From the NCBI GenBank assembly GCA_905221605.1, contig CAJNDS010002845.1, forward strand, positions 1 to 64,000: 64,000 nt of DNA, read 5' to 3'. Both the position numbers and the translations under genes were made by a program. The notes under the pieces were generated by a model, which made no database searches, had not been told where the DNA came from, and saw only the letters and a program-made list of their open reading frames with translations. The stretch is from Symbiodinium natans. Taxonomy: Eukaryota > Sar > Dinophyceae > Suessiales > Symbiodiniaceae. Of the stretch, positions 8,101 to 14,258 are shown in pieces (the stretch's first letter is position 1; each line of letters opens with the position of its first letter).

Positions 8101-9708
8101 GCCGAGAGAAATGGACCGGGAGACCGAGAACGCACCGAACAAGCGACCCAAAGCGGCCCGGCGAGGACAGCGGGGAGGCCGGCGACAAATTGCAGACGAG
8201 AACCTGAACTCGGTGGTGACGCTCCTGGCAAATCTGTCGCTGCAGCAGGAGGACGCCCTGAACCGTCTACGCCTGGACACATCCTTCACTTTCCACCTCC
8301 AGCAACAAGGCCCAGGAACCATATTGCTGCCGCTTTTCAAGGCGGGGCAGGAATGGCAACAAAAACAGAAGAAAGGAGAGAACGTCCCCCCGATGAGAAT
8401 CGTTGCGCTGGGCCTCCTGCTGAAAGAGGTCGTGGCAAGAGTCCAACTGATGGTGGGAGATCCCACGGCCGTGGAGAATGCGATGAAGCATCAGTGGCTC
8501 GACCAGCAGAAGCGCTTCGTGTATCAGGAGTGGAACTCGGCCACCAAACAGGTGGAGCCGTCGGCGACAGCCAAGAGCCTGAAGGTGGAAGAGGCGACGG
8601 AGCTCATCAACCAGGTCGCCGAGCTGTGTCTTCCGGATCTGGTCACCAGGTTCTGCGCCCAAAGGCGTCCCAAGCAAGAGCCCCAGGAAGGCGACAAAGC
8701 AGTGTTCCTCATCGAAGTAGCCATGCGAGATCCGAGAGCAAACATCCTGCATCAGAAACTGCGACAGTTGGCCAACTGCGCGGTGTGGAATGTGGTGGGG
8801 GCGCAACTGCAGCCGCCAAACCAGCAACGCCACGGACTGGCAATGGCGCTGCAAAAGGCTCTGGAAAACATCTGAGCGCTGCAGGAAGCGCACGGCCACC
8901 TGCTGGTGTGCCGAGTGTCTCTCGCCTCAAGCTTAAAAATAGTGGCAACACTTGCTACATCAACTCCGTCATAACTGCCACCCTGTGGCAAGCACAGCTC
9001 AGGCCGGGGAGCCGCATACCCGATGCTTGGCAGAAGGCACTTGCCAAAACGCACTGGGATGCAGCAATGTTTCTCCGCGTGTACATGCTAGGCTGGGCGC
9101 AGCCCAACAGACAGCATGATGTGAGTGAATTCATACAGTTCATCATCCCTAAGCTTGCTTGGACTGATAGCCTCGTTCACTGGGAGGCGAGAGTTGCGGT
9201 TGAGGAGGGATGCACAACTGAAATCAGGGAGCCCGCTGCACCATTGTCGCTTCTGGCAGCACCTGGAGGTATCCAAGACGGGGAGCTGGACACCCTCATC
9301 CTTAGCTGGCACCTGCAGGCCCAACCGCATGCGCTTTGCACAGCTCCGACTCACATTTTCCTTGTTCTACCTAGATATACCACGACCAATGGTGTCACGA
9401 GGAAGACCCGTGTGCCTCTTACATTCAACAATCGCTGTGTCCACCTGCCGATCTTCCGAAGTGAAAGCAGCATAGCGTGTGATTGGCTTGCCTATGACCT
9501 CATTTCCATCATTGTGCATCTGGGTGAATCAGTTCTCACAGGACACTACAGAACCGTTGGCTTGATACCGGGCAGGACAGAAGCCTGGTACATGGACGAC
9601 GGTGTCGCATCGGAAAGGCTTGAAACCTTAAGTCCCGAAATCCAGTCCAACTGTTATGTGCTTGGCTGCATCCGCAGGCCCCCTGCTGGGGAAGGCGGAT
9701 CGGCCTGA
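2107..9708 (+). CDS. LINE ORF2 polyprotein: Tpt1-like, EEP endonuclease, RT, C2H2 fingers, USP-like protease
   Basis: A 2,533-codon frame, numbered from the GTG at 2107. The frame is already open at 1999, and its first ATG is residue 34 (2206). Order: N-terminal region 1-255; Tpt1/KptA-like 266-450; basic linker 450-755 with a hydrophobic patch near 640; EEP nuclease 760-1010 (N767, E797, D913, N915, D975, H1007); RT about 1290-1560 (D1405 of LDLEGAFDNV, KQG near 1463, YADD 1499-1502); C2H2 fingers 1759-1970; low-complexity Gly/Arg/Ala linker 1980-2260; USP-like domain 2270-2533 (Cys2283, His2480, Asp2497/2498). The linker coincides with ORF3 in another frame. RT and EEP give the mobility functions. 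The Tpt1 and USP parts suggest RNA-end repair or ADP-ribosyl chemistry and deubiquitination, by inference only. The actual start may come from frameshifting out of ORF1. Confidence 0.88.
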   Translation: MPPQSLRAVREKWNLLAIIEDDINVLRKKKVALMFKTFFEMGHFVKHHDDFHHSESLKIIPAAGNWNLAFAMCLISRDKLHYANHSTFGTAVECWLWSLSKDADFEPILTQFAGMLHSVIALFEGVPMSLHEQIHWFDSHQDLAIKFDYYFPTEQLKDDEQIVRVAIQDQTSQDSRDDDMPDRTSEHMGNTAPATRTAELASSDAYVEMEVDYPTGQTPPNQSGSIPHSPRRVERYNIYTETTYASSDGTSLPTPARDSAPLGEPTKLYWKLDQSLCLTFDEAGWTKVSDLLRTSIMKEKGATLNYIRSVVYWNDKQRFALEWRGADLYIRAVQGHSKKGIRDEAVMRPLGDAELPEHVLHATNWDFYGSILAKGIITGGLSQSRTHIHCVSVDKSEYRNYPAHCDIAIILSPKESGAVWFRSMNGYYLTRGADGKLAPHCIKAVRILASGEEVFGSEGPPAADLVMQAIVRSHSFRSSRGSRSSAPNDRDHDRTAAQRAYTGVVLHHHIRCTVSSTQCIHTNPSPLLQDYDRRDVPGPESQYARLRWGHILLLGVFLVGGKGYAGRLLSLQRDRLTKWLCTRRIRGCYRRRPYILSTHATCTTNLSTTQMGEPARRTSPSRAGPKSSGWAPSFRSLFWMWILILCGSFVTANGGRADVRVTTGSSTVVGATQHRPQQSNRMGEDTGQAIRNHHNSIGWIAKRSLRRARARAYATGGTHYKGTWYTRETLTKTTGGIHQLGPNDRPAKPTKHPKSDKASHLRCLTWNMSGGSQAAWQELMSWLSEKPDDFDIVFVQETHWKQEGCRTFSSGPWFVVSSGATGKDKCSGVATLIHQNICKQDNVSYRVIRQGRVLSVRLHHQQNGSDLLNVYQYVWRTNIDKAENLKARASIWDAIRSSIMKSPQRNDLIIAGDFNCSIKTSRGLIGSAVVAKVEGSPDEDDFLGILQDFGLTLLNTWNCTPAHTCVHQGTKTQLDFVACRVQHATRTARHSRPMHQVALGKWKANHHIPVQAHIRRVAPCRLPNPVKPSMASRQCIQESIALADDRAKKLKHLIDADIQKLDPDLHLHSFTRQVDEIVKEHMQTVYPPEPAVDNRVSQNPQFKHTAKEMWAKYKEWKSTKANSLIETLRKWKKYTEFRVASKAMKQTAKKIKREKLQAVAEDLQAAAAKGDQRKVWMSARKLAPWKPFARTHIRSETGEILTPKEQLAELIKHSRNKFCQGEDYLPNHRVTEPILVQAKDLVWALGKLPFRKGVPKMSAPAAVWRLCRDQVAKTLEPILMRSWGEDSLCVIPHVWKDTYLVWLPKPQKDPSRPSGLRPIGLSHPLSKSVCALLREHIRPLLEEALVTRPQFAYTAGRGVLDALLRVHNHLREARAYATLSKQSIYDLHAGATQVKCAGGICFSLDLEGAFDNVPRTALATSLRRLGVSETLVQLLMQFHFEARYHCSVGVHEDHVTTTRGIKQGCTVAPYLFVAHTIAIIDTLAERLGWDWVTQLFTFYADDALAAWTLKSAEDLQGAICGIQKVVQTFNDHGMTLSATKSVVLCHAKGADAIRILQKLKVFKDKLPHLAFMQHGEQILIPLRKTHQYLGTVISYRDAQEKTVQLRMRKARGQYSQLRKAINSRRVTHNRPRYQIWRAGVWSSAAHGLLAVGVRPTGRKHLRAMAARQMRAIAKKPAHLTLVTNEQIQKHLNAEDPLQALANQGQRMHDALETVAAECPSDIRALPQVRAQLALAINSLHSMNTGEQLPEDKESDPYTCPHCSQQFRTITSLRQHKAWKHPEDKPELLSFDPANHALKGLPQCAFCKFKYGAWIGLKAHIEKGYCPVLYPECSTQGAEVGPEADTSTNPKAPEEATANEPPPIAQKPVLDVARKQGWKSLLDADVVSSLKQHCCVCKRWIADPTALKRHIVRAHKDVWAVTANGKLEERCAQVKPRLLRNGTCPWCDRSSPSRHYFQCNVIFQCALIGLHCEHDDGSGERLRQPTTRASDEHERDLEAAERNGPGDRERTEQATQSGPARTAGRPATNCRREPELGGDAPGKSVAAAGGRPEPSTPGHILHFPPPATRPRNHIAAAFQGGAGMATKTEERRERPPDENRCAGPPAERGRGKSPTDGGRSHGRGECDEASVARPAEALRVSGVELGHQTGGAVGDSQEPEGGRGDGAHQPGRRAVSSGSGHQVLRPKASQARAPGRRQSSVPHRSSHARSESKHPASETATVGQLRGVECGGGATAAAKPATPRTGNGAAKGSGKHLSAAGSARPPAGVPSVSRLKLKNSGNTCYINSVITATLWQAQLRPGSRIPDAWQKALAKTHWDAAMFLRVYMLGWAQPNRQHDVSEFIQFIIPKLAWTDSLVHWEARVAVEEGCTTEIREPAAPLSLLAAPGGIQDGELDTLILSWHLQAQPHALCTAPTHIFLVLPRYTTTNGVTRKTRVPLTFNNRCVHLPIFRSESSIACDWLAYDLISIIVHLGESVLTGHYRTVGLIPGRTEAWYMDDGVASERLETLSPEIQSNCYVLGCIRRPPAGEGGSA
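2881..2902. repeat. Short hairpin, arms in swapped order
   Basis: TCGGCCCC, a 4-nt loop, then GGGGAGCCGA: the same arms as the other LINE hairpins but in reversed order. It lies in frame just before the Tpt1-like domain and encodes Ala-Pro-Leu-Gly-Glu-Pro. Confidence 0.65.
2881..3460 (+). other. Domain: Tpt1/KptA-like RNA 2'-phosphotransferase fold
   Basis: Residues about 259-450 of ORF2 carry the Tpt1 pattern in order. There is a winged-helix segment LCLTFDEAGWTKVSDLL, then WNDKQRF..., IRAVQGHS (R331, H336), LHATNWDFYGSI (H361, T363), R385 with HIH (387-389), and FRSMNGYYLT (R422, N425). Tpt1 family enzymes move an RNA 2'-phosphate to NAD+. Two Arg of the known Arg-His-Arg-Arg catalytic set appear present (331, 422). 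The N-terminal Arg-His pair appears to be replaced by Trp-Lys (270-271), so activity may be changed or lost. Confidence 0.85.
3545..3567. repeat. Short hairpin in ORF2 linker
   Basis: GGGGAAGCCGA, a 3-nt loop, then TCGGCCCCC. It is located just after the Tpt1-like domain, in the linker before the nuclease. Confidence 0.7.
4381..5136 (+). other. Domain: EEP (APE-like) LINE endonuclease
   Basis: Residues about 759-1010 of ORF2. Motifs in order are LTWNM (Asn767), VQETHW (Glu797), IIAGDFN (Asp913, Asn915), QLDFV (Asp975) and a terminal NHHIPV (His1006/1007). These are the conserved metal-binding and catalytic positions of the endonuclease/exonuclease/phosphatase family. The domain nicks target DNA to prime reverse transcription. 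It appears intact. Confidence 0.9.
5990..6900 (+). other. Domain: LINE reverse transcriptase
   Basis: Residues about 1295-1600 of ORF2. The finger region has LVWLPKPQKDPSRPSGLRPI. Motif A is SLDLEGAFDNV (Asp1405). Motif B is RGIKQGCTVAPYLF. Motif C is FYADDAL (Asp1501/1502). A thumb-proximal HQYLGTVIS follows. All catalytic Asp residues are present. No RNase H domain follows; the next segment is basic, then zinc fingers. Confidence 0.95.
7372..8025 (+). other. Domain: C2H2 zinc-finger cluster after the RT
   Basis: Three or four Cys/His modules lie at residues about 1757-1970. They are CPHCSQQF with two His, CAFCKFKYG with a His/Cys end, CVCKRWI with a paired His (HIVRAH), and CPWCDRS with later His/Cys. 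LINE C-terminal fingers of this type bind nucleic acid. The last module runs into the point where ORF3 opens in another frame. Confidence 0.85.
7611..7629. repeat. Short hairpin between zinc fingers
   Basis: GGGAGCCGA, a 2-nt loop, then TCGGCCCC, in the linker between the second and third C2H2 fingers of ORF2. Confidence 0.7.
8024..8875 (+). CDS. Nested ORF3 inside the LINE polyprotein, unknown function
   Basis: An ATG at 8024 opens a 283-aa frame, +1 relative to ORF2 and fully contained in it. The frame is open from 8018. It has a basic N-terminus (NKRPKAARRGQRGGRRQ), then a well-mixed, helix-rich body, for example LNSVVTLLANLSLQQEDALNR and RIVALGLLLKEVVARVQLMV. It ends in TGA at 8873-8875, just before the USP-like domain starts in the ORF2 frame. 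In the same stretch the ORF2 frame is Gly/Arg/Ala/Glu-rich and low complexity. ORF3 is therefore probably the true protein here, and the ORF2 frame is a linker or is bypassed. I recognise no family. It may be a separate product or be joined by frameshifts on both sides. Confidence 0.65.
   Translation: MTTEVVSVFGNLLPGLATNMRETSKQPREMDRETENAPNKRPKAARRGQRGGRRQIADENLNSVVTLLANLSLQQEDALNRLRLDTSFTFHLQQQGPGTILLPLFKAGQEWQQKQKKGENVPPMRIVALGLLLKEVVARVQLMVGDPTAVENAMKHQWLDQQKRFVYQEWNSATKQVEPSATAKSLKVEEATELINQVAELCLPDLVTRFCAQRRPKQEPQEGDKAVFLIEVAMRDPRANILHQKLRQLANCAVWNVVGAQLQPPNQQRHGLAMALQKALENI
8920..9705 (+). other. Domain: ubiquitin-specific protease-like (peptidase C19 fold)
   Basis: Residues about 2272-2533 of ORF2. 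The Cys box is LKNSGNTCYINSV (Cys2283). There is a QHDVSEFI segment like the QxDAxEF motif. The His box is LTGHYRTVG (His2480), followed by AWYMDDGVASE (Asp2497/2498). The spacing and order match USP deubiquitinases, and the full catalytic triad appears present. At ~260 residues it is short for a USP, and the zinc-ribbon insertion is not evident. Substrate is unknown; ubiquitin or a ubiquitin-like protein is inferred from the family. Confidence 0.82.
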
Positions 9709-10387
9709 CGATGAGAGCTTATTTTTCTCACAAAAGTGGGGGTGCACCCCCATCTAGGGTGCATGGGGGGACAGGCTTGCAACCCTGTCTGAATCTTTGT
9801 CTCTGTTCCTATGTACAGGGAAGGCACATGTGAAGCCGACCTTTCGGCCACAGAGCCATGATACCGGCACTTCATGTCCGGGTCGCCCTGATAAGGAGTC
9901 TTGAGTGATGAGAAAATGAGATGGCTACACTCTCCCTGAGTGTTTTTGTGCTCTTCCTCTTTAGTGTACCGAGTCCTATTCTCAACCATGTCACCATACG
10001 CAGTCATGCGTTGCTCCATCAGCACAGGGGTGCCGCACCTTCATCGGCCCCAGGACATCTGCGGCACAAGTGTGCCCACACTGTTTAGCCCTGTGAGTGA
10101 GCGAACTGTGAGACCGGCCGTAGAATAGTATCCCTTGTACATACACCGTCCTTTTGAGTTTGCGAGCACGTGTTTCTTTCCTGTTCACGGTAGGTCCAGG
10201 TAGGCTCTGTTGCGCTTGAGACCGTTTTGCCTGCAGTCTAGTTGAACTCCGGTTCCTGCGGGACGTCTCTTGCTGTCCATACCCGAAGCTGTTAGCCGCC
10301 GCCACAGAGCGGCCGTGACATATGTCATGAACTACAGCTAGCTAGTAGGTCAGACCAGACCGCTGCGGAATCGAGTTCGAGTTCGAG
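9709..10387 (+). other. LINE 3' UTR with palindromes and GAGTTC tail
   Basis: This stretch after the ORF2 stop holds no gene. It carries a perfect 16-bp palindrome (TGGGGGTGCACCCCCA, 9737-9752), two GCCGA/TCGGC hairpins (9832-9849, 10027-10051), and a terminal tract TCGAGTTCGAGTTCGAG (10371-10387). Short-repeat tails replace poly(A) in several LINE clades. The structured 3' UTR is a candidate for RT recognition. Confidence 0.7.
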
Positions 10388-10401
10388 TTTGAAACCCATC
10401 A
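10388..10401. repeat. Right copy of LINE target-site duplication
   Basis: TTTGAAACCCATCA is identical to 47-60. It is followed directly by the normal continuation of satellite A (TGCAAGCATTGTG). Confidence 0.85.
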
Positions 10402-11176
10402 TGCAAGCATTGTGTTTGCAAATGGGGGGGGCTGCCCCCCCCCCAACCCCCCCGCTTTTTTTAAGCCGTGCAAGCTTGCTTCAAAGCATATGAAACTTTT
10501 TTTTTGAAACCCATCATGCAAGCATTGTGTTTGCAAATGGGGGGGGGCTGCGCCCCTCCCAACCCCCCCCCTTTTTTTTCCGTGCAAGCTTGCTTCAAAG
10601 CATATGAAACTTTTTTTGAAACCCATCATGCAAGCATTGTGTTTGCAAATGGGGGGGGCTGCGCCCCCCCCCCAACCCCCCCGCTTTTTTTAAGCCGTGC
10701 AAGCTTGCTTCAAAGCATATGAAACTTTTTTTGAAACCCATCATGCAAGCATTGTGTTTGCAAATGGGGGGGGCTGCGCCCCCCCCAACCCCCCCGCTTT
10801 TTTTAAGCCGTGCAAGCTTGCTTCAAAGCATATGAAACTTTTTTTGAAACCCATCATGCAGCATTGTGTTTGCAAATGGGGGGGGGCTGCGCCGCCCCCA
10901 ACCCCCCCGCTTTTTTTAAGCCGTGCAAGCTTGCTTCAAAGCATGAAACTTTTTTTGAAACCCATCATGCAGGCATTGTGTTGCAAATGGGGGGGGCCCC
11001 CCCCCCCCCCCCCAACCCCCCCGCTTTCTAAGCCGTGCAAACATGCTTCAAATCATCAATCTTTTGGAAACCCTTGCAAGCGTGCGTTTGCAAATGGGGG
11101 GGGGGGGGGGGCGCCCCCCCCTAACCCCCCCGCTTTTTTTAAGCCGTGCAAGCTTGCTTCAAAGCATATGAAACTT
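10388..11176 (+). repeat. Satellite A tandem array, ~111-116-bp unit
   Basis: About six full units and one degenerate unit start at 10391, 10507, 10618, 10733, 10846, 10957 and ~11068. Each has GAAACCCATCATGCA, a TTTGCAAATG segment, a G-run and a C-run separated by CTGC, then a T-run, AAGCTTGCTTCAAAGCATATG and another T-run. The adjoining G and C runs could form a hairpin. Translated frames across it are artefacts. The same family appears inverted at 26887-28220 and truncated at 1-60. Confidence 0.95.
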
Positions 11177-11937
11177 GTATAAATATAGAAATATAGAAAG
11201 ATATAAATACATAAATGTATAAATACATAACTATAGAAATATATACATATGTAAATATATAAATATATGAATACCTAAATACATAAATACAAAAATACAA
11301 AAATACATAAATACACAAATACACAAATACACAAATACACAAATACATAAGTACATGAATACATAAATATATAAATATACATAAAGCTATATGTATATAT
11401 ACATTATAGACATATATATAATTATCCATAAGTATATATATGTATATATAAATAAATAAATATATATATATATATATAGACACTTACAAACACATATAAA
11501 CATATAAATATAAATAATAAATAATATATATATATATATATATATTATATATAAACATATATATTATATGGGTATATTTAGACATCCATATATATATATA
11601 TATGCATATATAAATATACATAAATACGTATAAATATATATAATATAATATATCTATATATATATATATATATATATCTTATATGTATATATATTATATA
11701 TATATGAATATATATAAATATATAAATTATTAATAAATATAAATAATTAAAATAAAACAATATATATATATATATATATATATAAGTACATAATAACATA
11801 CAAATATAATATAACATATATATATAACATATATACATATATACATATATACAATATACATATATACATATATACATATTACATATATACATATATACTA
11901 TATACATATATACTATATACCATATATACATATATAC
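11177..11937. repeat. AT-rich microsatellite and low-complexity tract
   Basis: About 760 bp of (TA)n, TACATA/TATAAATA and related short motifs abut the satellite array. Reading frames in it (Tyr/Ile-rich) are composition artefacts. The following 11938-12104 is A-rich and shows no feature. Confidence 0.95.
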
Positions 11938-12104
11938 CTTTTCGCATATAGTAAATAGAGGACCTTTCTAGATGACACATGAAAACCACAAAAAACACCC
12001 AACAAAAAAACCAAAAAAATACCCCCAAAAAATAACCAGCTCCTAATCCGAGTAAGAGTAGTACGAATCCTTTGAAAACACGGAGGGAATGGTGGCTTTC
12101 CTAG

Positions 12105-14258
12105 CAAAAGCCAAGAAAACAAAAAAAAAAGGGAAGCAAAAAAAAAAAAAAGGAAGAAAAAAAAACTCCACCCCCCCAGCTACTGCAAATTGTCCCGGTT
12201 AAGCAGGGGAGTTCAAGTGGTGGCTCCGGGGGCAAGGGTTGTAGTGCTGGTTCTGAGCTCTGGAACGAGCTTGTTTGGGGTATTCCCTTTTCCCCAGAAC
12301 AGTTTGTCCGTGAGGCAGTTAAGGCTGGCCATCCCAGAACTCTCGAGGTCGCCTTGCCACAGGTTCTCAAAGATGCGGTGTGCACCCATGCCTCGATGAC
12401 AGAGTCGGAGCTGTGCGGGTTGAGGGCGCGACAGTTTGCAAAGTGGCTCAAACTTGCACAAGACCTCAGAAGTGAGGAAGATGCACTGAAGGCATCTATG
12501 CACAAACAGGTCTCGACGATCCTCAAGCCTAAGCGTCTCCTCTTGTGGAAGGCAATGATGATTGAGGCTTCCTATGACGATGTGGCCATCTTCGATGAAG
12601 TGATCTCAGGTACTAACCTGGGAGGCCCGGTGCCTGATACAGGTGTGTTTGCCCCGAAGTTCAAGCCGGCGTCGGTCACGGTTGAGCAACTCAAAAGAGA
12701 TGCCCCCACCTCTAGGGCAGCCCTGTTGTCCACTATCAAGTCCCAGGGGGAGTCCCTCGATCGCGAGGTCCAAACGAAAACCCTCGAGGAGCGCGATAGG
12801 GGCTGGTTGTCAGGTCCCATCGAGGTGGACCAGCTACCGCCTGATGCCATCGTGTCTCGAAGGTTCGGGATCGAGCAGGATGGGAAAATCAGGTTGATTG
12901 ATGACTTCTCAGGGTCAGGAATCAATAGCTCCGTCGAGACATTGGAGACTGTGCGCTCCCAGACCGTTGACGTCATCGCAGGCATGTGCCTATCTCTGAT
13001 GCGAGTGCAGCCAGGTTGTAGTCTCAAGGGAAGGTTCTATGACCTGGTCAGTGCCTACAGGCAGTTGGCTCTGGACCCTACAGGGGCCTGGGCCTCGTAC
13101 ATTGGGCTGTGGGATCCTGACCTGAAGAGGGTAGTAGTGTTCCAGCTACATGCCCTCCCTTTCGGGGCTGTCAAGTCGGTGTCGACTTTTCTGAGAACCG
13201 TTAATTCGATTTGGCACCTTGGTGCATTCTTTTTCGCCCTTTGCTGGTCCCACTACTTTGATGACTTTGTGTCGGTTGCTAAAGGCACACAGGTGGCCAA
13301 TGTGCACCAAACAATCACCTTGCTCTTCACCTTGTTGGGATGGGACCTCGCCCAGGGTGGAAAGAAGGATGTACCGTTTGCTGAGGCCTTTTGTGCATTA
13401 GGAGTTGACATAGTGCTATCAAGTGCCCACTTGGGTCGTGTGACTATTTGCAATACGGAGAAGAGAGTTCATCTCCTCGTTGAGACAATGAAGCAGGCCC
13501 AGAAGGACCGGCGCATGAGTGCGCCTCAAGCTCTCAAGCTGAGAGGAAAACTTCAGTTTGCAAGTGGACAGCTGTTTGGACGCCAGAGCAAATTTTGCTT
13601 GCAACAGCTCTCGGAGTACGCCCACGGTTGTGCCCCTCCCGATCTGCCGGCTGAGTGCATCGACACTTTCAGCTCTCTTGTCGACATGTTGGAAAGCGGC
13701 CGTTCTCGACTAGTCCAGGTTAGCAAGCAGCAAACCTGGTATGTCTTCACTGATGCATCCTACTCGAAAGACGACCCCGTACTGCCTTGCGGCGTGGGCG
13801 GTCTCCTGTTTGATGACAAGGGTGTGTTGGTTGCTGGTTTCTCTCACGCCCTTGGCAGTGATGCCCGCAAGCTCCTAGGTGAGCTTAACAAGGACACAAT
13901 TATAATGGAGGCGGAGTTTGTTGCGGTGCTGCTTGCGTTCCGCCTTTGGGGCAAAAGGGTTGCGCACTCACCTGTTGTGGCTTTCATCGACAACAATGCG
14001 GTTAGGGATATTTTAATTTCCTGTCGGGGTAGGTCCCCAATAGTGAAAAATCTGCTTACAATGTTTGTGGGCTTGGAAGTGGGGTGCGAGTTCATCCCTT
14101 GGTTCTCGCGAGTCCCTTCCCCGTCGAACTGCGCAGATCACCCGTCAAGACTGGTGTCCCAGCACTTGCTGTGGGGTGGCATCAGTGTCCCGTGTTCCGA
14201 CGTGTCAGAGCACCTGGATGCCATCTGCCTTGGACTGTCGGCTAATAAGGGGGCTTGA
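12105..14258 (+). CDS. RT-RNase H protein of DIRS-like element (N-terminally incomplete)
   Basis: The frame is open from 12105 and its first ATG is at 12354 (634 aa from there). Upstream of the ATG it already reads like family protein (SELWNELVWGIPFSPEQFV), so the natural N-terminus is missing, or begins in a Lys-rich stretch made by the A-tract. RT motifs numbered from 12354 are IRLIDDFSGSGIN, FYDLVSAYRQL (Asp230), LPFGAVKSVSTF and HYFDDFVSV (Asp303/304). RNase H motifs are FTDASYS (Asp467), EAEFVAVLLAF (Glu), FIDNNAV (Asp) and CADHPSRL (Asp). All catalytic acids look present. The stop lies within the B1 repeat. Confidence 0.85.
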   Translation, partial: QKPRKQKKKGSKKKKKEEKKTPPPQLLQIVPVKQGSSSGGSGGKGCSAGSELWNELVWGIPFSPEQFVREAVKAGHPRTLEVALPQVLKDAVCTHASMTESELCGLRARQFAKWLKLAQDLRSEEDALKASMHKQVSTILKPKRLLLWKAMMIEASYDDVAIFDEVISGTNLGGPVPDTGVFAPKFKPASVTVEQLKRDAPTSRAALLSTIKSQGESLDREVQTKTLEERDRGWLSGPIEVDQLPPDAIVSRRFGIEQDGKIRLIDDFSGSGINSSVETLETVRSQTVDVIAGMCLSLMRVQPGCSLKGRFYDLVSAYRQLALDPTGAWASYIGLWDPDLKRVVVFQLHALPFGAVKSVSTFLRTVNSIWHLGAFFFALCWSHYFDDFVSVAKGTQVANVHQTITLLFTLLGWDLAQGGKKDVPFAEAFCALGVDIVLSSAHLGRVTICNTEKRVHLLVETMKQAQKDRRMSAPQALKLRGKLQFASGQLFGRQSKFCLQQLSEYAHGCAPPDLPAECIDTFSSLVDMLESGRSRLVQVSKQQTWYVFTDASYSKDDPVLPCGVGGLLFDDKGVLVAGFSHALGSDARKLLGELNKDTIIMEAEFVAVLLAFRLWGKRVAHSPVVAFIDNNAVRDILISCRGRSPIVKNLLTMFVGLEVGCEFIPWFSRVPSPSNCADHPSRLVSQHLLWGGISVPCSDVSEHLDAICLGLSANKGA

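Larger units (their letters stand above)
61..10387 (+). mobile_element. Full-length LINE-type retrotransposon with Tpt1-like and USP-like domains
   Basis: A 10,327-bp non-LTR element lies between the two 14-bp duplication copies. It has a 5' region with small frames, an acidic/Arg-rich ORF1 region (to 2125), a 2,533-codon ORF2 (2107-9708), a nested ORF3 (8024-8875) and a ~680-bp 3' UTR. The 3' end is a short GAGTTC-type repeat tail (10371-10387) rather than poly(A). An EEP endonuclease upstream of the RT plus a target-site duplication fits target-primed reverse transcription. No LTRs, integrase or RNase H were seen. The main frame has no stop in 7.6 kb, so the copy is probably young. The extra Tpt1-like and USP-like domains are not part of the standard LINE toolkit as I know it. 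Confidence 0.88.

Noticed and set aside
8000-8880. Treating the ORF2-frame Gly/Arg/Ala stretch as a functional domain
   Set aside because: Low-complexity composition and a better protein in the +1 frame suggest it is a linker or is overprinted. It is kept only as part of the open frame.
10468-11182. Pro/Cys-rich ORFs over satellite A (84 and 161 codons)
   Set aside because: They repeat with the satellite unit and its C-runs; no start or family.
11139-11931. Tyr/Ile-rich - strand ORFs
   Set aside because: AT microsatellite translation with no protein-like features.
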